64,000 nt of DNA from Arthrobacter sp. M4 (GCF_020251205.1 NZ_JAIWYX010000009.1:1-64000); one strand, 5' to 3'. Positions 43,312 through 53,350 are shown, counted from the stretch's first letter. Made by a program: numbers and translations. Notes: generated from the sequence alone by a model not told the origin.

Positions 43312-44718
43312 ATGAGCACCCAACAAACCGTGCCCGTGAGCGAGGCGGCGCAAACCCGCAAAGCCGTGGGCAACATCCTCAAAGGCTCCGCAGGCAACCT
43401 CGTGGAGTGGTTTGACGTCTACATCTACACCGCATTTTCCGCGTACTTCGCGTCCCACTTCTTCAGCTCAAAGGACCCGCTGCAGAGCAACTTGGAAGCC
43501 ATGGCCGTTTTCGCGGTGACTTTCCTGATGCGCCCCATCGGCAGCTGGTTCTTCGGCCGATTCGCAGACCGAAAAGGCCGCAGGGCGGCGCTGACCCTGA
43601 GCGTGACCATGATGTCCGCGGGATCGTTCGCTATTGCCATCCTGCCCACCAAGGACGTGATTGGTGTCTGGGCGCTCGTGATCCTGATCCTGCTTCGCCT
43701 TCTTCAAGGTTTCTCCGTCGGTGGCGAATACGGCACCAGTGCCACCTACATGTCGGAGGCAGCCACGGCCAAGCGACGCGGCTTCTTCTCCAGCTTCCAG
43801 TACGTCACGCTGATTGGCGGACAGATGCTCGCTCTGCTGGTCCTTGTGGTCCTGCAGCAGTTGTTGGATAAGAACGCCCTCACCGAGTGGGGCTGGCGCA
43901 TACCGTTTGCCGTCGGCGGTGTGGCGGCATTGGTGGTTCTTTGGCTGCGGCGCTCCATGGAAGAGACCGTCTCCCAGGAGCAGGTGGCTGCCGCGAAGGC
44001 CCCTGCTGCCGGCGAAGCGCAACCTGGCAGCCTCAAGCTCCTCTTCACCAAGTACTGGAAGCCACTGTTGGTGTGCATCGGTGTGACCCTGGGCGGCACC
44101 ATGGCTTTCTACACGTACACCAACTTCATCCTGTCCTTTATGCAGAACACCAGCGGTATCCCCAAGGAGACCACCAGCCAGATCAACTTCTGGGCGCTGC
44201 TCATCTTTATGGTGCTGCAGCCTGTCTATGGCATGATCTCCGACAAGGTGGGCCGCAAGCCCCTGCTGCTGTGGTTCGGTGTCCTCGGCATCCTGTTTAC
44301 TTGGCCGTTGCTGTCCGTCCTGGCGGGCACGAAGGATCCAGTGATGGCGTTCCTGCTCATGATGGGCGGGCTGCTCATTGTCGGTGGCTACACCTCCATC
44401 AACGCCTTGGTGAAGGCTGAGCTCTTCCCCGCCTCCATTCGCGCCCTTGGCGTTGGCCTGGGCTACGCGATCGCCAACTCCCTGTTCGGCGGCACCACTC
44501 CGTTGGTGGGCGCGGCGTTCCAGAAAGCTGGTCGTGAGGACCTGTTCTTCACCTACGTCACTATCGCGATCGGGCTGTCCTTGCTGGTCTACATCTTCGC
44601 CCTGAGAAACAAGAAGGCAACACACCTGGACGACGAGCAGGGCAGCGCCTTCGGCTCCGCTTCGGCGGCCCGGGCGTCCTCCAGCGACGACGACAAGGAG
44701 GACCTTTCACGGGTGTAG
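43312..44718 (+). CDS. MFS transporter, metabolite:H+ symporter (MHS) family
   Basis: A 468-residue transporter of the MHS group (alpha-ketoglutarate, citrate, proline-type symporters such as KgtP and ShiA). The start of the membrane part, GSAGNLVEWFDVYIYTAFSAYFASHFF, is the group's hallmark, followed by MRPIGSWFFGRFADRKGRRAAL with the loop 2-3 motif and LLRLLQGFSVGGEYGTSATYMSEAA. Twelve spans are visible. ATG 43312 is behind AGGAAGG. The tail ends in a charged, Ser/Asp-rich segment. It diverges from the two-component/TAXI operon, which suggests that its transport substrate is the signal sensed there, probably an organic acid; this is inference. Confidence 0.9.
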   Translation: MSTQQTVPVSEAAQTRKAVGNILKGSAGNLVEWFDVYIYTAFSAYFASHFFSSKDPLQSNLEAMAVFAVTFLMRPIGSWFFGRFADRKGRRAALTLSVTMMSAGSFAIAILPTKDVIGVWALVILILLRLLQGFSVGGEYGTSATYMSEAATAKRRGFFSSFQYVTLIGGQMLALLVLVVLQQLLDKNALTEWGWRIPFAVGGVAALVVLWLRRSMEETVSQEQVAAAKAPAAGEAQPGSLKLLFTKYWKPLLVCIGVTLGGTMAFYTYTNFILSFMQNTSGIPKETTSQINFWALLIFMVLQPVYGMISDKVGRKPLLLWFGVLGILFTWPLLSVLAGTKDPVMAFLLMMGGLLIVGGYTSINALVKAELFPASIRALGVGLGYAIANSLFGGTTPLVGAAFQKAGREDLFFTYVTIAIGLSLLVYIFALRNKKATHLDDEQGSAFGSASAARASSSDDDKEDLSRV

Positions 44719-44726
44719 CCCCCAGC

Positions 44727-46082
<1,356 letters not shown>

Positions 46083-46098
46083 TCAGCCGCGACCAGCC

Positions 46099-46824
46099 TC
46101 AGGTCACGGGTGCGGCTTCGGGGTAGTTCGCCACGCGCCAGTCGTCCCAGCGCTCGCGGATGGCGTCGAAGTCGTGGGCGCCCAGGCCGTATGTGGACGC
46201 GATGACCATGGCGCCGCCGTCGGGCCTGACGTCGTCGATTTTCGGCTGGTCGGCCACGATTAGCAGGCCGTCGTTGTGGTCCGCATAAGACTTTACGGTC
46301 AGGCCCACCTGATGGTTGGTTTTATACCAGACCTTCCCGGAGATCTCCTCGCCCGTTGCCAGGGTAGCGGAGTAGGCTTCGCCCGGCTTAGGCAGCTCCT
46401 TGAGACCGAGTTTGTCGATGATGGAGCCTTCGCCCCCGGTGGCCTGGAAAAAGAGCGTGCGGCGATGTCCGTGCGGGTGGTGTTCCAGGGCGAACCGCAT
46501 TTGGTGAAGGAAAGTCAGCCAACCTTGGGTGATGTCCTCGTCCCACATGGCCCACTCGGAGTTGTGGTCCATGGCGGCCCTGGTCACGGATACTTCGGTT
46601 CCGGTGGGCACTGTCTTAAGCTCGAACGAATCACCACCGTCTACGGTCAGGCTGGTGTGGTTTGGGTCCTCGACTACGGTGCCTTTGAAGTAGATCTCGT
46701 TGATCTCGTCGCGGAGGTCCTCGGCTTCCCACCCGTGCCACTCGGCCACCAGCGACGGTTCACGCAGCATGGTCCAAACTTGCTGCGCGTCGGCATTGAT
46801 CACAACGCTCAGATTGTTCGTCAT
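46099..46824 (-). CDS. SRPBCC-family (AHSA1-like) protein
   Basis: A 241-residue START-like protein: MTNNLSVVINADAQQVWTMLREPSLVAEWHGWEAEDLRDEINEIYF is an AHSA1/polyketide-cyclase start, and DITQGWLTFLHQMRFALEHH is the usual C-terminal helix of the first domain. About 95 further residues after it form a less familiar second part that ends with SYADHNDGLLIVADQPKIDDVRPDGGAMVIASTYGL. ATG 46822-46824 is chosen; TAGATT lies at 46832-46837, eight bases upstream, so it may be leaderless. A longer reading by seven codons is possible. Function unknown; no neighbour explains it. Confidence 0.83.
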   Translation of the reverse strand: MTNNLSVVINADAQQVWTMLREPSLVAEWHGWEAEDLRDEINEIYFKGTVVEDPNHTSLTVDGGDSFELKTVPTGTEVSVTRAAMDHNSEWAMWDEDITQGWLTFLHQMRFALEHHPHGHRRTLFFQATGGEGSIIDKLGLKELPKPGEAYSATLATGEEISGKVWYKTNHQVGLTVKSYADHNDGLLIVADQPKIDDVRPDGGAMVIASTYGLGAHDFDAIRERWDDWRVANYPEAAPVT

Positions 46825-46878
46825 GCCCCCGAATCTACTCGCCAAGCAGCGAACGGAACAGGCTTGAAATTTGTTGCG

Positions 46879-47886
46879 CTAGCCCCGCACGGCTTCAAGT
46901 TCGTTGCCAATGCGGCGGACGAGTTCCGGCTCGGCAATGGTCTCCGAACCTCCGTGGGCACGAAGGAAGAGCAGGGCTTCCAGCCGCAGCATGCGCCACT
47001 CCCGCTCGGCCTCGTGGTTGGAGTTGTCCATGGCCCGGAAGATTTCCTTGTCGTACAGATTGGGTTCGTTGAGGGCACGCTGACGTACTTTGGCGTTCAT
47101 TCGCGCCTTGAATGGGTCTGTCTCTTCCGCTTCGGGGGCCCGGAGGAGCTTTTCGTACAGTTCGGCCAGTTCCGAGCGGCCTTCTTCGCGTGCGATATAG
47201 GCGGACAGGGACAGGGACCTCTCGATGGATGTCCAGCGCCCCGGATTGCCATCGAACGGCAGAACATTGAGCAGATTCGCCACGGAAATGGCGTTGCTTG
47301 GATCCTTGAGCACCACATACAGCTCATAGGCCAGGTCGCTCAGGTCCCGCAGGCAGCTTCCCGATTTTGTGTTGATGCCTTTGGTGAGCCGTTCGCTCAG
47401 GAGCCCGACTCCGTTCCTGCCGGGGTGGGCCGCCGCAGCCTGCTCTACGACGGATTCGGGAGTACCGGACGGCTCGGGGATTAGGGCAAAGTCATCCTCC
47501 GAGGGCCCCGACGGTACTGGAGGCAGTGGCGGGAGGGGAGGTACGACGGCGGAAGCCTGGCCTGCGTGTCCGGAGACTTCCGCGGTGGTCACCTCTGGGC
47601 TGGCGGAGTCCGCGATACCTGGATCGATGCCGGTAACACTGGCGTCGTCCCAGGCGGAGTAGGCCGGCACGTCCACCACACTAACACGGGACCCAACAGC
47701 CACACTCACGCGTCCGCCGTCGTCCGTTGAAACCACCAACAGAGCGGGGGCGCCGTAGTCGTCCGACTCGAGGTCAATGCTGCCGATCTGGGCCGTGCTC
47801 CCTCCTGGAAGGAGGATTTGGTCCCCGACACGCAAGGCTCCAGCCTCTTTTTCTACAAATTCCTGGGCGGCTGGGCTGTGGGTCAT
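46879..47886 (-). CDS. Conserved hypothetical protein (possibly DUF6707)
   Basis: A 335-residue cytoplasmic protein that I recall from Arthrobacter annotations as a DUF6707-type protein; this name is from memory and unverified. Residues 1-75 form a small beta-rich domain (VGDQILLPGGSTAQIGSIDLESDDYGAPALLVVSTDDGGRVSVAVG) resembling a regulator-of-expression or SH3-like fold. Residues 75-150 are Pro/Ser-rich and probably disordered. Residues 165-330 are helical (SCLRDLSDLAYELYVVLKDPSNAISVANLLNVLPFDGNPGRWTSIERSL) and look like a repeat-helical scaffold. ATG 47884-47886 follows AAAGGA at five bases. No function can be stated. Confidence 0.75.
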   Translation of the reverse strand: MTHSPAAQEFVEKEAGALRVGDQILLPGGSTAQIGSIDLESDDYGAPALLVVSTDDGGRVSVAVGSRVSVVDVPAYSAWDDASVTGIDPGIADSASPEVTTAEVSGHAGQASAVVPPLPPLPPVPSGPSEDDFALIPEPSGTPESVVEQAAAAHPGRNGVGLLSERLTKGINTKSGSCLRDLSDLAYELYVVLKDPSNAISVANLLNVLPFDGNPGRWTSIERSLSLSAYIAREEGRSELAELYEKLLRAPEAEETDPFKARMNAKVRQRALNEPNLYDKEIFRAMDNSNHEAEREWRMLRLEALLFLRAHGGSETIAEPELVRRIGNELEAVRG

Positions 47887-47981
47887 CGGAGTCCTTTGGT
47901 TCACGTGCTGTCCGCCCAACAGTCTATAAAGGGGACCCGGCCACATCGGGGATGCCGGCCGCGCGCGCTGCGAACCGAGGC

Positions 47982-48521
47982 TTAGAAGCCCACGCCTGCA
48001 AAGGCCAGGGCCTGGCGTGCCAGCGTGCCGCGGCCGCCTGTGAATTCCCGCTGGACGTCATCGCTAAGAATCTCCTGCGGAGTCATCCACGTAAGCTCCA
48101 AGGCATCCTGTCGCGGGTCGCACTCACCGGTGACAGGGACCACGTACACCAGGGATACGGCGTGCTGGCGGTCGTCGGTGAAACCCGTTTGCGAGGGTGC
48201 GGGGAAGTACTCGGCCACTGTGAACGGCACCGGGCTGATGGGTAGCTGTGGGAAGGCGAGCGGGCCCAGGTCCTTCTCCATGTGCCGCAGCAGCGCCGCG
48301 CGGATGGTCTCCCGGTACAGAACCCGGCCGGAGACGAACGAACGGACCATGCTGCCGTCAGGCTCACCCTGCAGGAGGGTTCCCACCTCATTGACGAACC
48401 CCAGCGGATCAAGCCGCACAGGGACGGCCTCCACGTAGACCATCGGAAGCCGGCCGCGGGCTTCGAAGAGGTCTTCTTCTGAAAGCCAGCCTGAGTAGGG
48501 GTCAGGAGTACGCACGTTCAT
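47982..48521 (-). CDS. NUDIX hydrolase-family protein (DUF4916)
   Basis: A 179-residue actinobacterial protein of the DUF4916/NUDIX-like group. MNVRTPDPYSGWLSEEDLFEARGRLPMVYVEAVPVRLDPLGFV is its diagnostic N-terminus, and LLRHMEKDLGPLAFPQLPISPVPFTVAEYFPAPSQTGFTDDRQHAVSLVYVVPV is the core. The canonical Nudix box (GX5EX7REUXEEXGU) is degenerate: the region SGRVLYRETIRAALLRHMEKDLG keeps a RE and the trailing G only. Catalytic activity is therefore doubtful. The start ATG lies at 48519-48521. It is on the same strand as its hypothetical neighbour, 95 bases apart. Confidence 0.85.
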   Translation of the reverse strand: MNVRTPDPYSGWLSEEDLFEARGRLPMVYVEAVPVRLDPLGFVNEVGTLLQGEPDGSMVRSFVSGRVLYRETIRAALLRHMEKDLGPLAFPQLPISPVPFTVAEYFPAPSQTGFTDDRQHAVSLVYVVPVTGECDPRQDALELTWMTPQEILSDDVQREFTGGRGTLARQALAFAGVGF

Positions 48522-48611
48522 GCTTAAGTTCTACAGCATCACCCGCGTCCCGGCTGTTAGGGTCAACCCCTTACAGCGCAAGGACGGGCCTGGCGATGCT
48601 TACCGAGGTGG

Positions 48612-49436
48612 TCAGCCGACTATGTCGCGGGGAAATGGAAGCTTCCACGCGTCAGGAAGCCTAGGCCCCGACGCCTCCCGGACCATTACTTTGACCCCGC
48701 CGGGACCGCGAAGTTCCAGGGCCCGGCGGCGTGCCGGACCGCCAACGTAGAGTGCGCGTGCCTCGATCCCGGCGGCAGCGAGGCGCTCATGCAAGGGATC
48801 CAGGCCGCCGCGGTATTCGAATTCCAGTCCGCCTGTGCCGGGAACGTCGGCTTCCGTCTCGCCCTCAGCGCCGCTTATGGTTCCTGCCCTGGCCGCCAGG
48901 ACGCCGCCGTTCTTGGCGGTGAAGTAGGCTTCCTGCGGCATGGGGCTTTCGACGGCGCCGGCGCCGGTGTCGGCTTCGCCTGCGCTTGCGTCGGCATGGG
49001 GCCTGGCGCCGATGTTCTTCAGGTCCTGGCTTGCGTGCTGAAGGTCGGTGGTCAACCAGACCCCGACGACGGTGAGGTCCGGATCGGCGTCGGCGCAGAC
49101 AGCGCCGTGGGCGGCTTTGTCCGCGCGGAAGATAAAGCCGTCACGGCCAGCCACGTCAGCCGCCCGGCCGCCGTCGACCACTACCGCCTTGGTGCCATCC
49201 GCTACAGTGCGGCGCACAAACTCGGCCGGGTCGCCTACTTCGACGCCGAAGACCACATTCAGCGCGTCTTCAGCCTGTCCGGGAAGCTGCCTGCGCCTGA
49301 GGGCAATGCGCCCGCCGCCGGCATCGAACTCCCGAAGATCCGGCTCATCAACCGTCCGGATCATGCCCAGGCCCTCAAGGAATGCGGACCAGGGTTCGAG
49401 GTCTGACACGAATACGGTAGGGCGGACTCGCAACAT
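48612..49436 (-). CDS. VOC-family (glyoxalase-like) protein, two domains
   Basis: A 274-residue vicinal-oxygen-chelate protein. The N-terminal domain begins RVRPTVFVSDLEPWSAFLEGLGMI and runs through GRIALRRRQL. The second half (LTVVGVWLTTDLQHASQDLKNIGAR, then FTAKNGGVLAARA and EFEYRGGLDPLHERLAAAGIEARAL) repeats the beta-alpha-beta-beta-beta pattern, with a Pro/Ala/Gly-rich linker between. Metal ligands cannot be assigned with certainty. ATG 49434-49436 is exactly seven bases downstream of TACGCT (49443-49448), with no ribosome site, so it is a likely leaderless start. It diverges from the YdeI gene with a 55-base shared control region. Confidence 0.83.
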   Translation of the reverse strand: MLRVRPTVFVSDLEPWSAFLEGLGMIRTVDEPDLREFDAGGGRIALRRRQLPGQAEDALNVVFGVEVGDPAEFVRRTVADGTKAVVVDGGRAADVAGRDGFIFRADKAAHGAVCADADPDLTVVGVWLTTDLQHASQDLKNIGARPHADASAGEADTGAGAVESPMPQEAYFTAKNGGVLAARAGTISGAEGETEADVPGTGGLEFEYRGGLDPLHERLAAAGIEARALYVGGPARRRALELRGPGGVKVMVREASGPRLPDAWKLPFPRDIVG

Positions 49437-49491
49437 ACTGCCAGCGTAGCTCGCCGGGCTCCGCAGCGTCGGGCGGAGGGGATATAGCAGA

Positions 49492-50103
49492 ATGGCACCC
49501 ATGGCCATCGAACTGCCTGAACTCTTGGTAAAGGACGCAGCCCAGTGGCGAGCTTGGCTTGAAGAAAACCACGCCAGCAGCCCCGGAGTCTGGCTGGTGC
49601 TGCACAAAAAAGGCGGAAACGTCACGAAGCTGGACTACGACGCCTTCCTTGAAGAGGCTCTCTGCTTCGGTTGGATTGATGGGCAGGTCAAGACCCGCGA
49701 TGCTGAGAGCTACATCCAACGGGCCACGCCGCGCAGGCCCAAAAGCCCATGGTCCCGGCGGAACGTCGGCATAGTGGAGCGCCTGGAGGCAGAGGGAAGA
49801 ATGACCGACGCCGGGAGGGCGGCGATAAACGCAGCCAAGGCCGACGGGCGTTGGGAAGCGGCCTATTTAGGCCAAGCCGATTCGGATCTGCCTGAGGATT
49901 TGAAAGCCGCCATCGCCGCAGTCCCCGAGGCGCAGGCGATGTTCGATGTGCTGTCTTCCACCAACCGGTATGCCATCATCTACCGCACCAACTCCGCGAA
50001 GAAACCTGAGACGAGGCAACGGAGGATCGCACAGTTCGTGGATATGCTGGCCAACCATGAGCTGCCCTATCCGCAGAAACAGCGCCCAGCTGGTTCCCAG
50101 TAA
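49492..50103 (+). CDS. YdeI/OmpD-associated family protein
   Basis: A 203-residue YdeI-like protein. ELPELLVKDAAQWRAWLEENHASSPGVWLVLHKKG and KLDYDAFLEEALCFGWIDGQVKTRD with SYIQRATPRRPKSPWSRRNVGIVERLEAEGRMT are the characteristic blocks (bacteriocin-protection/OmpD-associated family), and the C-terminal RQRRIAQFVDMLANHE helix completes it. The biochemical role is unknown, though relatives affect antimicrobial-peptide resistance. ATG 49492 is preceded by GGAGGGG at ten bases; ATG 49501 is an alternative. It diverges from the VOC gene. Confidence 0.87.
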   Translation: MAPMAIELPELLVKDAAQWRAWLEENHASSPGVWLVLHKKGGNVTKLDYDAFLEEALCFGWIDGQVKTRDAESYIQRATPRRPKSPWSRRNVGIVERLEAEGRMTDAGRAAINAAKADGRWEAAYLGQADSDLPEDLKAAIAAVPEAQAMFDVLSSTNRYAIIYRTNSAKKPETRQRRIAQFVDMLANHELPYPQKQRPAGSQ

Positions 50104-50144
50104 CCGTGGAGGCTGCGGGTAGGCGCATGCGAAATACTGGACGG

Positions 50145-50909
50145 ATGAAGCGTGTCTCCACCGAGCCGTCTATACCCCGTATCGCTGAGCGGTCGGACCT
50201 TGCCGGACGGACTAATGCCTCGCTCCGTCGCCTCTTGGTGGTGTCCGCAGGGCTCTTCGTCGCCGGTGACGTCCTGTTCTGGGCCATGTACGCCGCTGTG
50301 GCATCCCAAACCGGCCTGGCCCTGCTCGACGTTCCCGTCCATGATGCCGTGGTGGCTCTCCGAAGTGGAGCGGTGACGGCTTTGTTCTCGGTCTTCGCCA
50401 CGCTGACGTCCCCGATCGCCACGGCTGTCACAGCAGCGCTGACTGCGCTTGTGTGGGCTGTGTGGCGGCGGGACTTCTGGCGGCCGGGATTGCTGCTCGG
50501 CTCCATGGCGCTGGCTGCGGTTTTGTCAGAGGTGGTCAAGCACGACGTCGGCAGGACGCGCCCATCGTCAGCGGACTTCCTGCAGGGGCCTGACGCCTCG
50601 TTCTCCTTCCCATCGGGGCACACCCTGGGGACCAGTGTCTTCCTGCTTGTCCTGGCCTACGTGCTTTCGGCAAGCGTTGCGTCTGCCAAGGTGGTCTGGG
50701 CCACGTGGGCGACTGCAGCCGTCGGGATCCTGGCGGTGGCATTTTGCCGCCTTTACCTCGGATACCACTGGCTTACTGACGTGTTGGCCTCGATCGGCCT
50801 GGCGTGCGGTGTCGCTGGTGTTGCCATGCTGGTGGACGGGATGAGGGCCAGCTTCCGCAAACGCAACGGTCAGTCGGCTGATACCGGAATGCAATCCACT
50901 GCCAATTAG
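50145..50909 (+). CDS. PAP2-family phosphatase (membrane)
   Basis: A 254-residue phosphatase of the PAP2/PgpB superfamily, acting on lipid phosphates such as undecaprenyl pyrophosphate or phosphatidic acid. All three signature motifs are present: KHDVGRTRP, PSGHT and the third motif CRLYLGYHWLTDVLAS with catalytic His. About six membrane spans occur, the first LLVVSAGLFVAGDVLFWAMYAAV. Starts at 50106 (GTG), 50127 and 50145 are possible. I favour ATG 50145 because an AATACT box ends seven bases before it and no ribosome site is visible. It is followed by a small membrane protein 66 bases on. Confidence 0.88.
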   Translation: MKRVSTEPSIPRIAERSDLAGRTNASLRRLLVVSAGLFVAGDVLFWAMYAAVASQTGLALLDVPVHDAVVALRSGAVTALFSVFATLTSPIATAVTAALTALVWAVWRRDFWRPGLLLGSMALAAVLSEVVKHDVGRTRPSSADFLQGPDASFSFPSGHTLGTSVFLLVLAYVLSASVASAKVVWATWATAAVGILAVAFCRLYLGYHWLTDVLASIGLACGVAGVAMLVDGMRASFRKRNGQSADTGMQSTAN

Positions 50910-50975
50910 TAAGCCAGCTTATGATTGGAGTAACGCACATTCCATCGTGGAAGGCGTTCAAGGGGAGCAGTAGAT

Positions 50976-51188
50976 ATGGCCCGTGCATTTGGCGGACGCA
51001 GGATGGTCCGCAGCCGATCGGGAATCTTCGGCGCTGTTTATCTGGCTATCGGTGTGGTGGTTGCAGCCACCCACGGATATTTCGTGGGGTGGAACATCCC
51101 GGGCAATGTTGTCGAAGCCCTTATGGCCATCGTTTTGTGGCCGGTGGTCGCCATTCTTGGGATCGATTTCCACGCGTTGATTCCCTGA
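50976..51188 (+). CDS. Small membrane protein, hypothetical
   Basis: A 70-residue protein with a basic N-terminus (ARAFGGRRMVRSRSG) and two hydrophobic segments, IFGAVYLAIGVVVAATHGYF and VVEALMAIVLWPVVAILGI, joined by a short loop, ending FHALIP. It has a good ribosome site, AGGGGAG at 50961-50967 with 8-base spacing, which supports it as real despite its size. I recognise no named family. It sits between the PAP2 gene and the GH32 leader and may be transcribed with PAP2. Confidence 0.7.
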   Translation: MARAFGGRRMVRSRSGIFGAVYLAIGVVVAATHGYFVGWNIPGNVVEALMAIVLWPVVAILGIDFHALIP

Positions 51189-51234
51189 ACGAACCTGCCG
51201 TGCGTCGCCGCCGACACTCTAGGAGGGCATATCG

Positions 51235-51300
51235 TTGCCGAATGACCCTCAGGGTGTTCCTGTAAACTTGGTGTCCAAACACGAGCCGGCGCCGTCCTGA
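51235..51300 (+). CDS. Putative 21-residue leader peptide upstream of the GH32 gene
   Basis: TTG 51235 lies seven bases after a strong ribosome site, AGGAGGG (51221-51227), and opens a 21-codon frame (MPNDPQGVPVNLVSKHEPAP and a final Ser) ending at TGA 51298-51300. The stop lies in the loop just past the first arm of the terminator at 51285-51330, so a translating ribosome would cover that arm and could prevent terminator folding. This is the architecture of an attenuator; the peptide has no run of one amino acid that would name the signal. Confidence 0.45.
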   Translation: MPNDPQGVPVNLVSKHEPAPS

Positions 51301-51330
51301 CGTTTCAGAGACGGCGTCGGCTTTTGTTTT
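51285..51330 (+). terminator. Intrinsic terminator upstream of the GH32 gene
   Basis: GCCGGCGCCGTC (51285-51296) pairs with GACGGCGTCGGC (51310-51321) at all 12 positions, one as G-U, with a 13-base loop, and is followed by TTTTGTTTT (51322-51330). It is the best-formed intrinsic terminator in the window. It lies 26 bases before the GH32 start and may end upstream transcripts or attenuate GH32. Confidence 0.85.
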
Positions 51331-51355
51331 GTCCTGTCCCCAACACCCTCACTCA

Positions 51356-53350
51356 ATGACTCCTTCTTTCGCTTTTGCCCTTCGCCGCCGCATGCTCGTG
51401 GCGGGAATCGCCGCGGCCGTGGTCCTCGCGCTCGTTACGGCCCTTGTCCTGGTCGCTACCGGACCTTCCACTGGGAGGATCGGCCCTGCTGCCGTCGCTG
51501 GGAGCGTCTTGGAAGATCTTGCCTCAGCTGAGGCTAAAGCCAAGGAGAAGGACGGTCGTTTCGGCTCACTGTGGCTGCGCGGCAGCGACCGCACTCTGGA
51601 GGCCCGAGGCCACGCCATCGCGGCGGATGCGGTTGATGACGCGCGTGCCATCGAGTGCGGCACGGGATGGTTGGCCGGCGTGCGCGTTGAGGGCCGAGTT
51701 TTCCTGCGGAGCAGCAGCGAAAGCAGCGCAGCCGAAGAGGACAGTTCCAAAGTAGCGCTTCCTGACTGCATCACCGCAGAAGCGCGGGACGCGCTTCTGG
51801 CGGACTTAGGCGTGGAACGGAAATGGTCCGTGCCGGACGCGTCACGCTTTGGGGCCCCGACATCGGACCCCGCCTACCGCCCCGCCTACCATCTGACTCC
51901 GGAACAGCGATGGATGAACGACCCGCAACGGCCGTTTTTCCTGGACGGGCTGTGGCATTACTACTACCTGTACAACTCCGACTACCCCGAGGGGAACGGC
52001 ACCGAATGGTTCCACGCCACCAGCACGGACCTTGTCCACTGGAAAAATGAAGGCGTCGCGATCCAGAAGTACAAGAACGGGCTGGGTGACATAGAAACCG
52101 GCACAGCCGTCGTCGACACCGAGGGAACCGCCGGCTTTGGCAAGGGGGCGGTGATCGCCATCCTGACGCAGCAGCATGACGGCGTGCAGCGCCAGTCGCT
52201 GTTCTACTCGACGGACAAGGGGTACAGCTTCAAGAGCTTTGAGCAGAATCCCGTGATGAACAATCCCGGTCAGGAGCACTGGCGGGATCCCCGCATCGTG
52301 CGGGACGAGGCCAACAATCAGTGGGTTATGCTCCTCGCGGAGGGCCACAAGCTGGGCTTTTACACCTCCACGAACCTCAAGGACTGGAAGTACGCGTCCA
52401 GCTTTGAGCGGTCCAACCTTGGCATCTTGGAATGCCCCGATTTCTACCAGATGGATGTCGATGGCGACCCGGCCAAACGCACATGGGTCCTGGCTGCCAG
52501 CGCGAACGGCGCCTCCGAAGGACGCACCACAGGCTTGGCCTATTGGACCGGATCCTGGGACGGCAAAAGCTTCAAGCCGGCCGACGATCAACACCAGTGG
52601 CTTGACGCCGGACCCGACTTCTATGCCACCGTCACGTGGGACGATCCGCGCCTCACGGATGGCCAGCGCAAGGCGTCCCGGCACGCCGTCGGCTGGATGA
52701 ACAATTGGGCCTACGCCCGCGAGCTGCCCACCGACGGCTGGTTCGGCGCTGATTCGGTGGTGCGGGACCTCCGCTTGGTGTCCGACGCCGGCCGGGCCAC
52801 CTTGACGTCGACGCCCACCGCTGCGCTGCGCTCCTTGGAGGGACAGCCTCAAAAACTGGCGCCGCGCAATCTCACGAGCGACCCGGGCGAGCCCTGGCCG
52901 GTTCCGGCCAGCGGCGCCTACAAATTCGACGTCGAACTTGAGGCGGCGAGGAGCAACAGCTCCGAGGCTCGTGTTCTTCTGCAGAGCGGTGATCACACAT
53001 ACGCGACCGTGGGCTACGACTTCAAGAACGGTCAAGCGTTTATAGCCCGCGATGGGGATGCCGTGGCAAAGGGCGGGGGCGCCAAGGGAAGTGCCAAGAA
53101 AGCCGCGGTGGATGACACGTATCGCCAGATACGATCCGCCAAGAGCCCAGCCGATGCCGGCAAGGTGAAGCTGACGATCTACGTAGACCGTTCCTCCGTG
53201 GAAGTCTTCGTGAACGACGGCAAGCAAACCCTTACCGCGCTGACGTTCCCCCAAGCAGGCGAACAACAGATCAGAGCCGAAGCACCCCGCGACTCTGTAA
53301 CTATCAAGGCGGCAACGATTACCCCACTGGCGACCATCCGCCAGAGGTGA
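51356..53350 (+). CDS. Glycoside hydrolase family 32 protein (levanase/fructan hydrolase-like)
   Basis: A 664-residue GH32 enzyme that should release fructose from fructans or sucrose outside the cell. A membrane segment (MLVAGIAAAVVLALVTALVLVATG, about 15-38) anchors or exports it. An N-terminal region of about 140 residues without recognised family precedes the catalytic domain. The GH32 triad is present: WMNDP (about 185-189, nucleophile Asp), WRDP near 310 (transition-state stabiliser) and ECPD near 359 (acid/base Glu). The C-terminal beta-sandwich ends VKLTIYVDRSSVEVFVNDGKQTLTAL, the usual GH32 C-domain. ATG 51356 has no ribosome site. A terminator and leader peptide lie just upstream. 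The organism could use levan or inulin. Confidence 0.9.
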   Translation: MTPSFAFALRRRMLVAGIAAAVVLALVTALVLVATGPSTGRIGPAAVAGSVLEDLASAEAKAKEKDGRFGSLWLRGSDRTLEARGHAIAADAVDDARAIECGTGWLAGVRVEGRVFLRSSSESSAAEEDSSKVALPDCITAEARDALLADLGVERKWSVPDASRFGAPTSDPAYRPAYHLTPEQRWMNDPQRPFFLDGLWHYYYLYNSDYPEGNGTEWFHATSTDLVHWKNEGVAIQKYKNGLGDIETGTAVVDTEGTAGFGKGAVIAILTQQHDGVQRQSLFYSTDKGYSFKSFEQNPVMNNPGQEHWRDPRIVRDEANNQWVMLLAEGHKLGFYTSTNLKDWKYASSFERSNLGILECPDFYQMDVDGDPAKRTWVLAASANGASEGRTTGLAYWTGSWDGKSFKPADDQHQWLDAGPDFYATVTWDDPRLTDGQRKASRHAVGWMNNWAYARELPTDGWFGADSVVRDLRLVSDAGRATLTSTPTAALRSLEGQPQKLAPRNLTSDPGEPWPVPASGAYKFDVELEAARSNSSEARVLLQSGDHTYATVGYDFKNGQAFIARDGDAVAKGGGAKGSAKKAAVDDTYRQIRSAKSPADAGKVKLTIYVDRSSVEVFVNDGKQTLTALTFPQAGEQQIRAEAPRDSVTIKAATITPLATIRQR

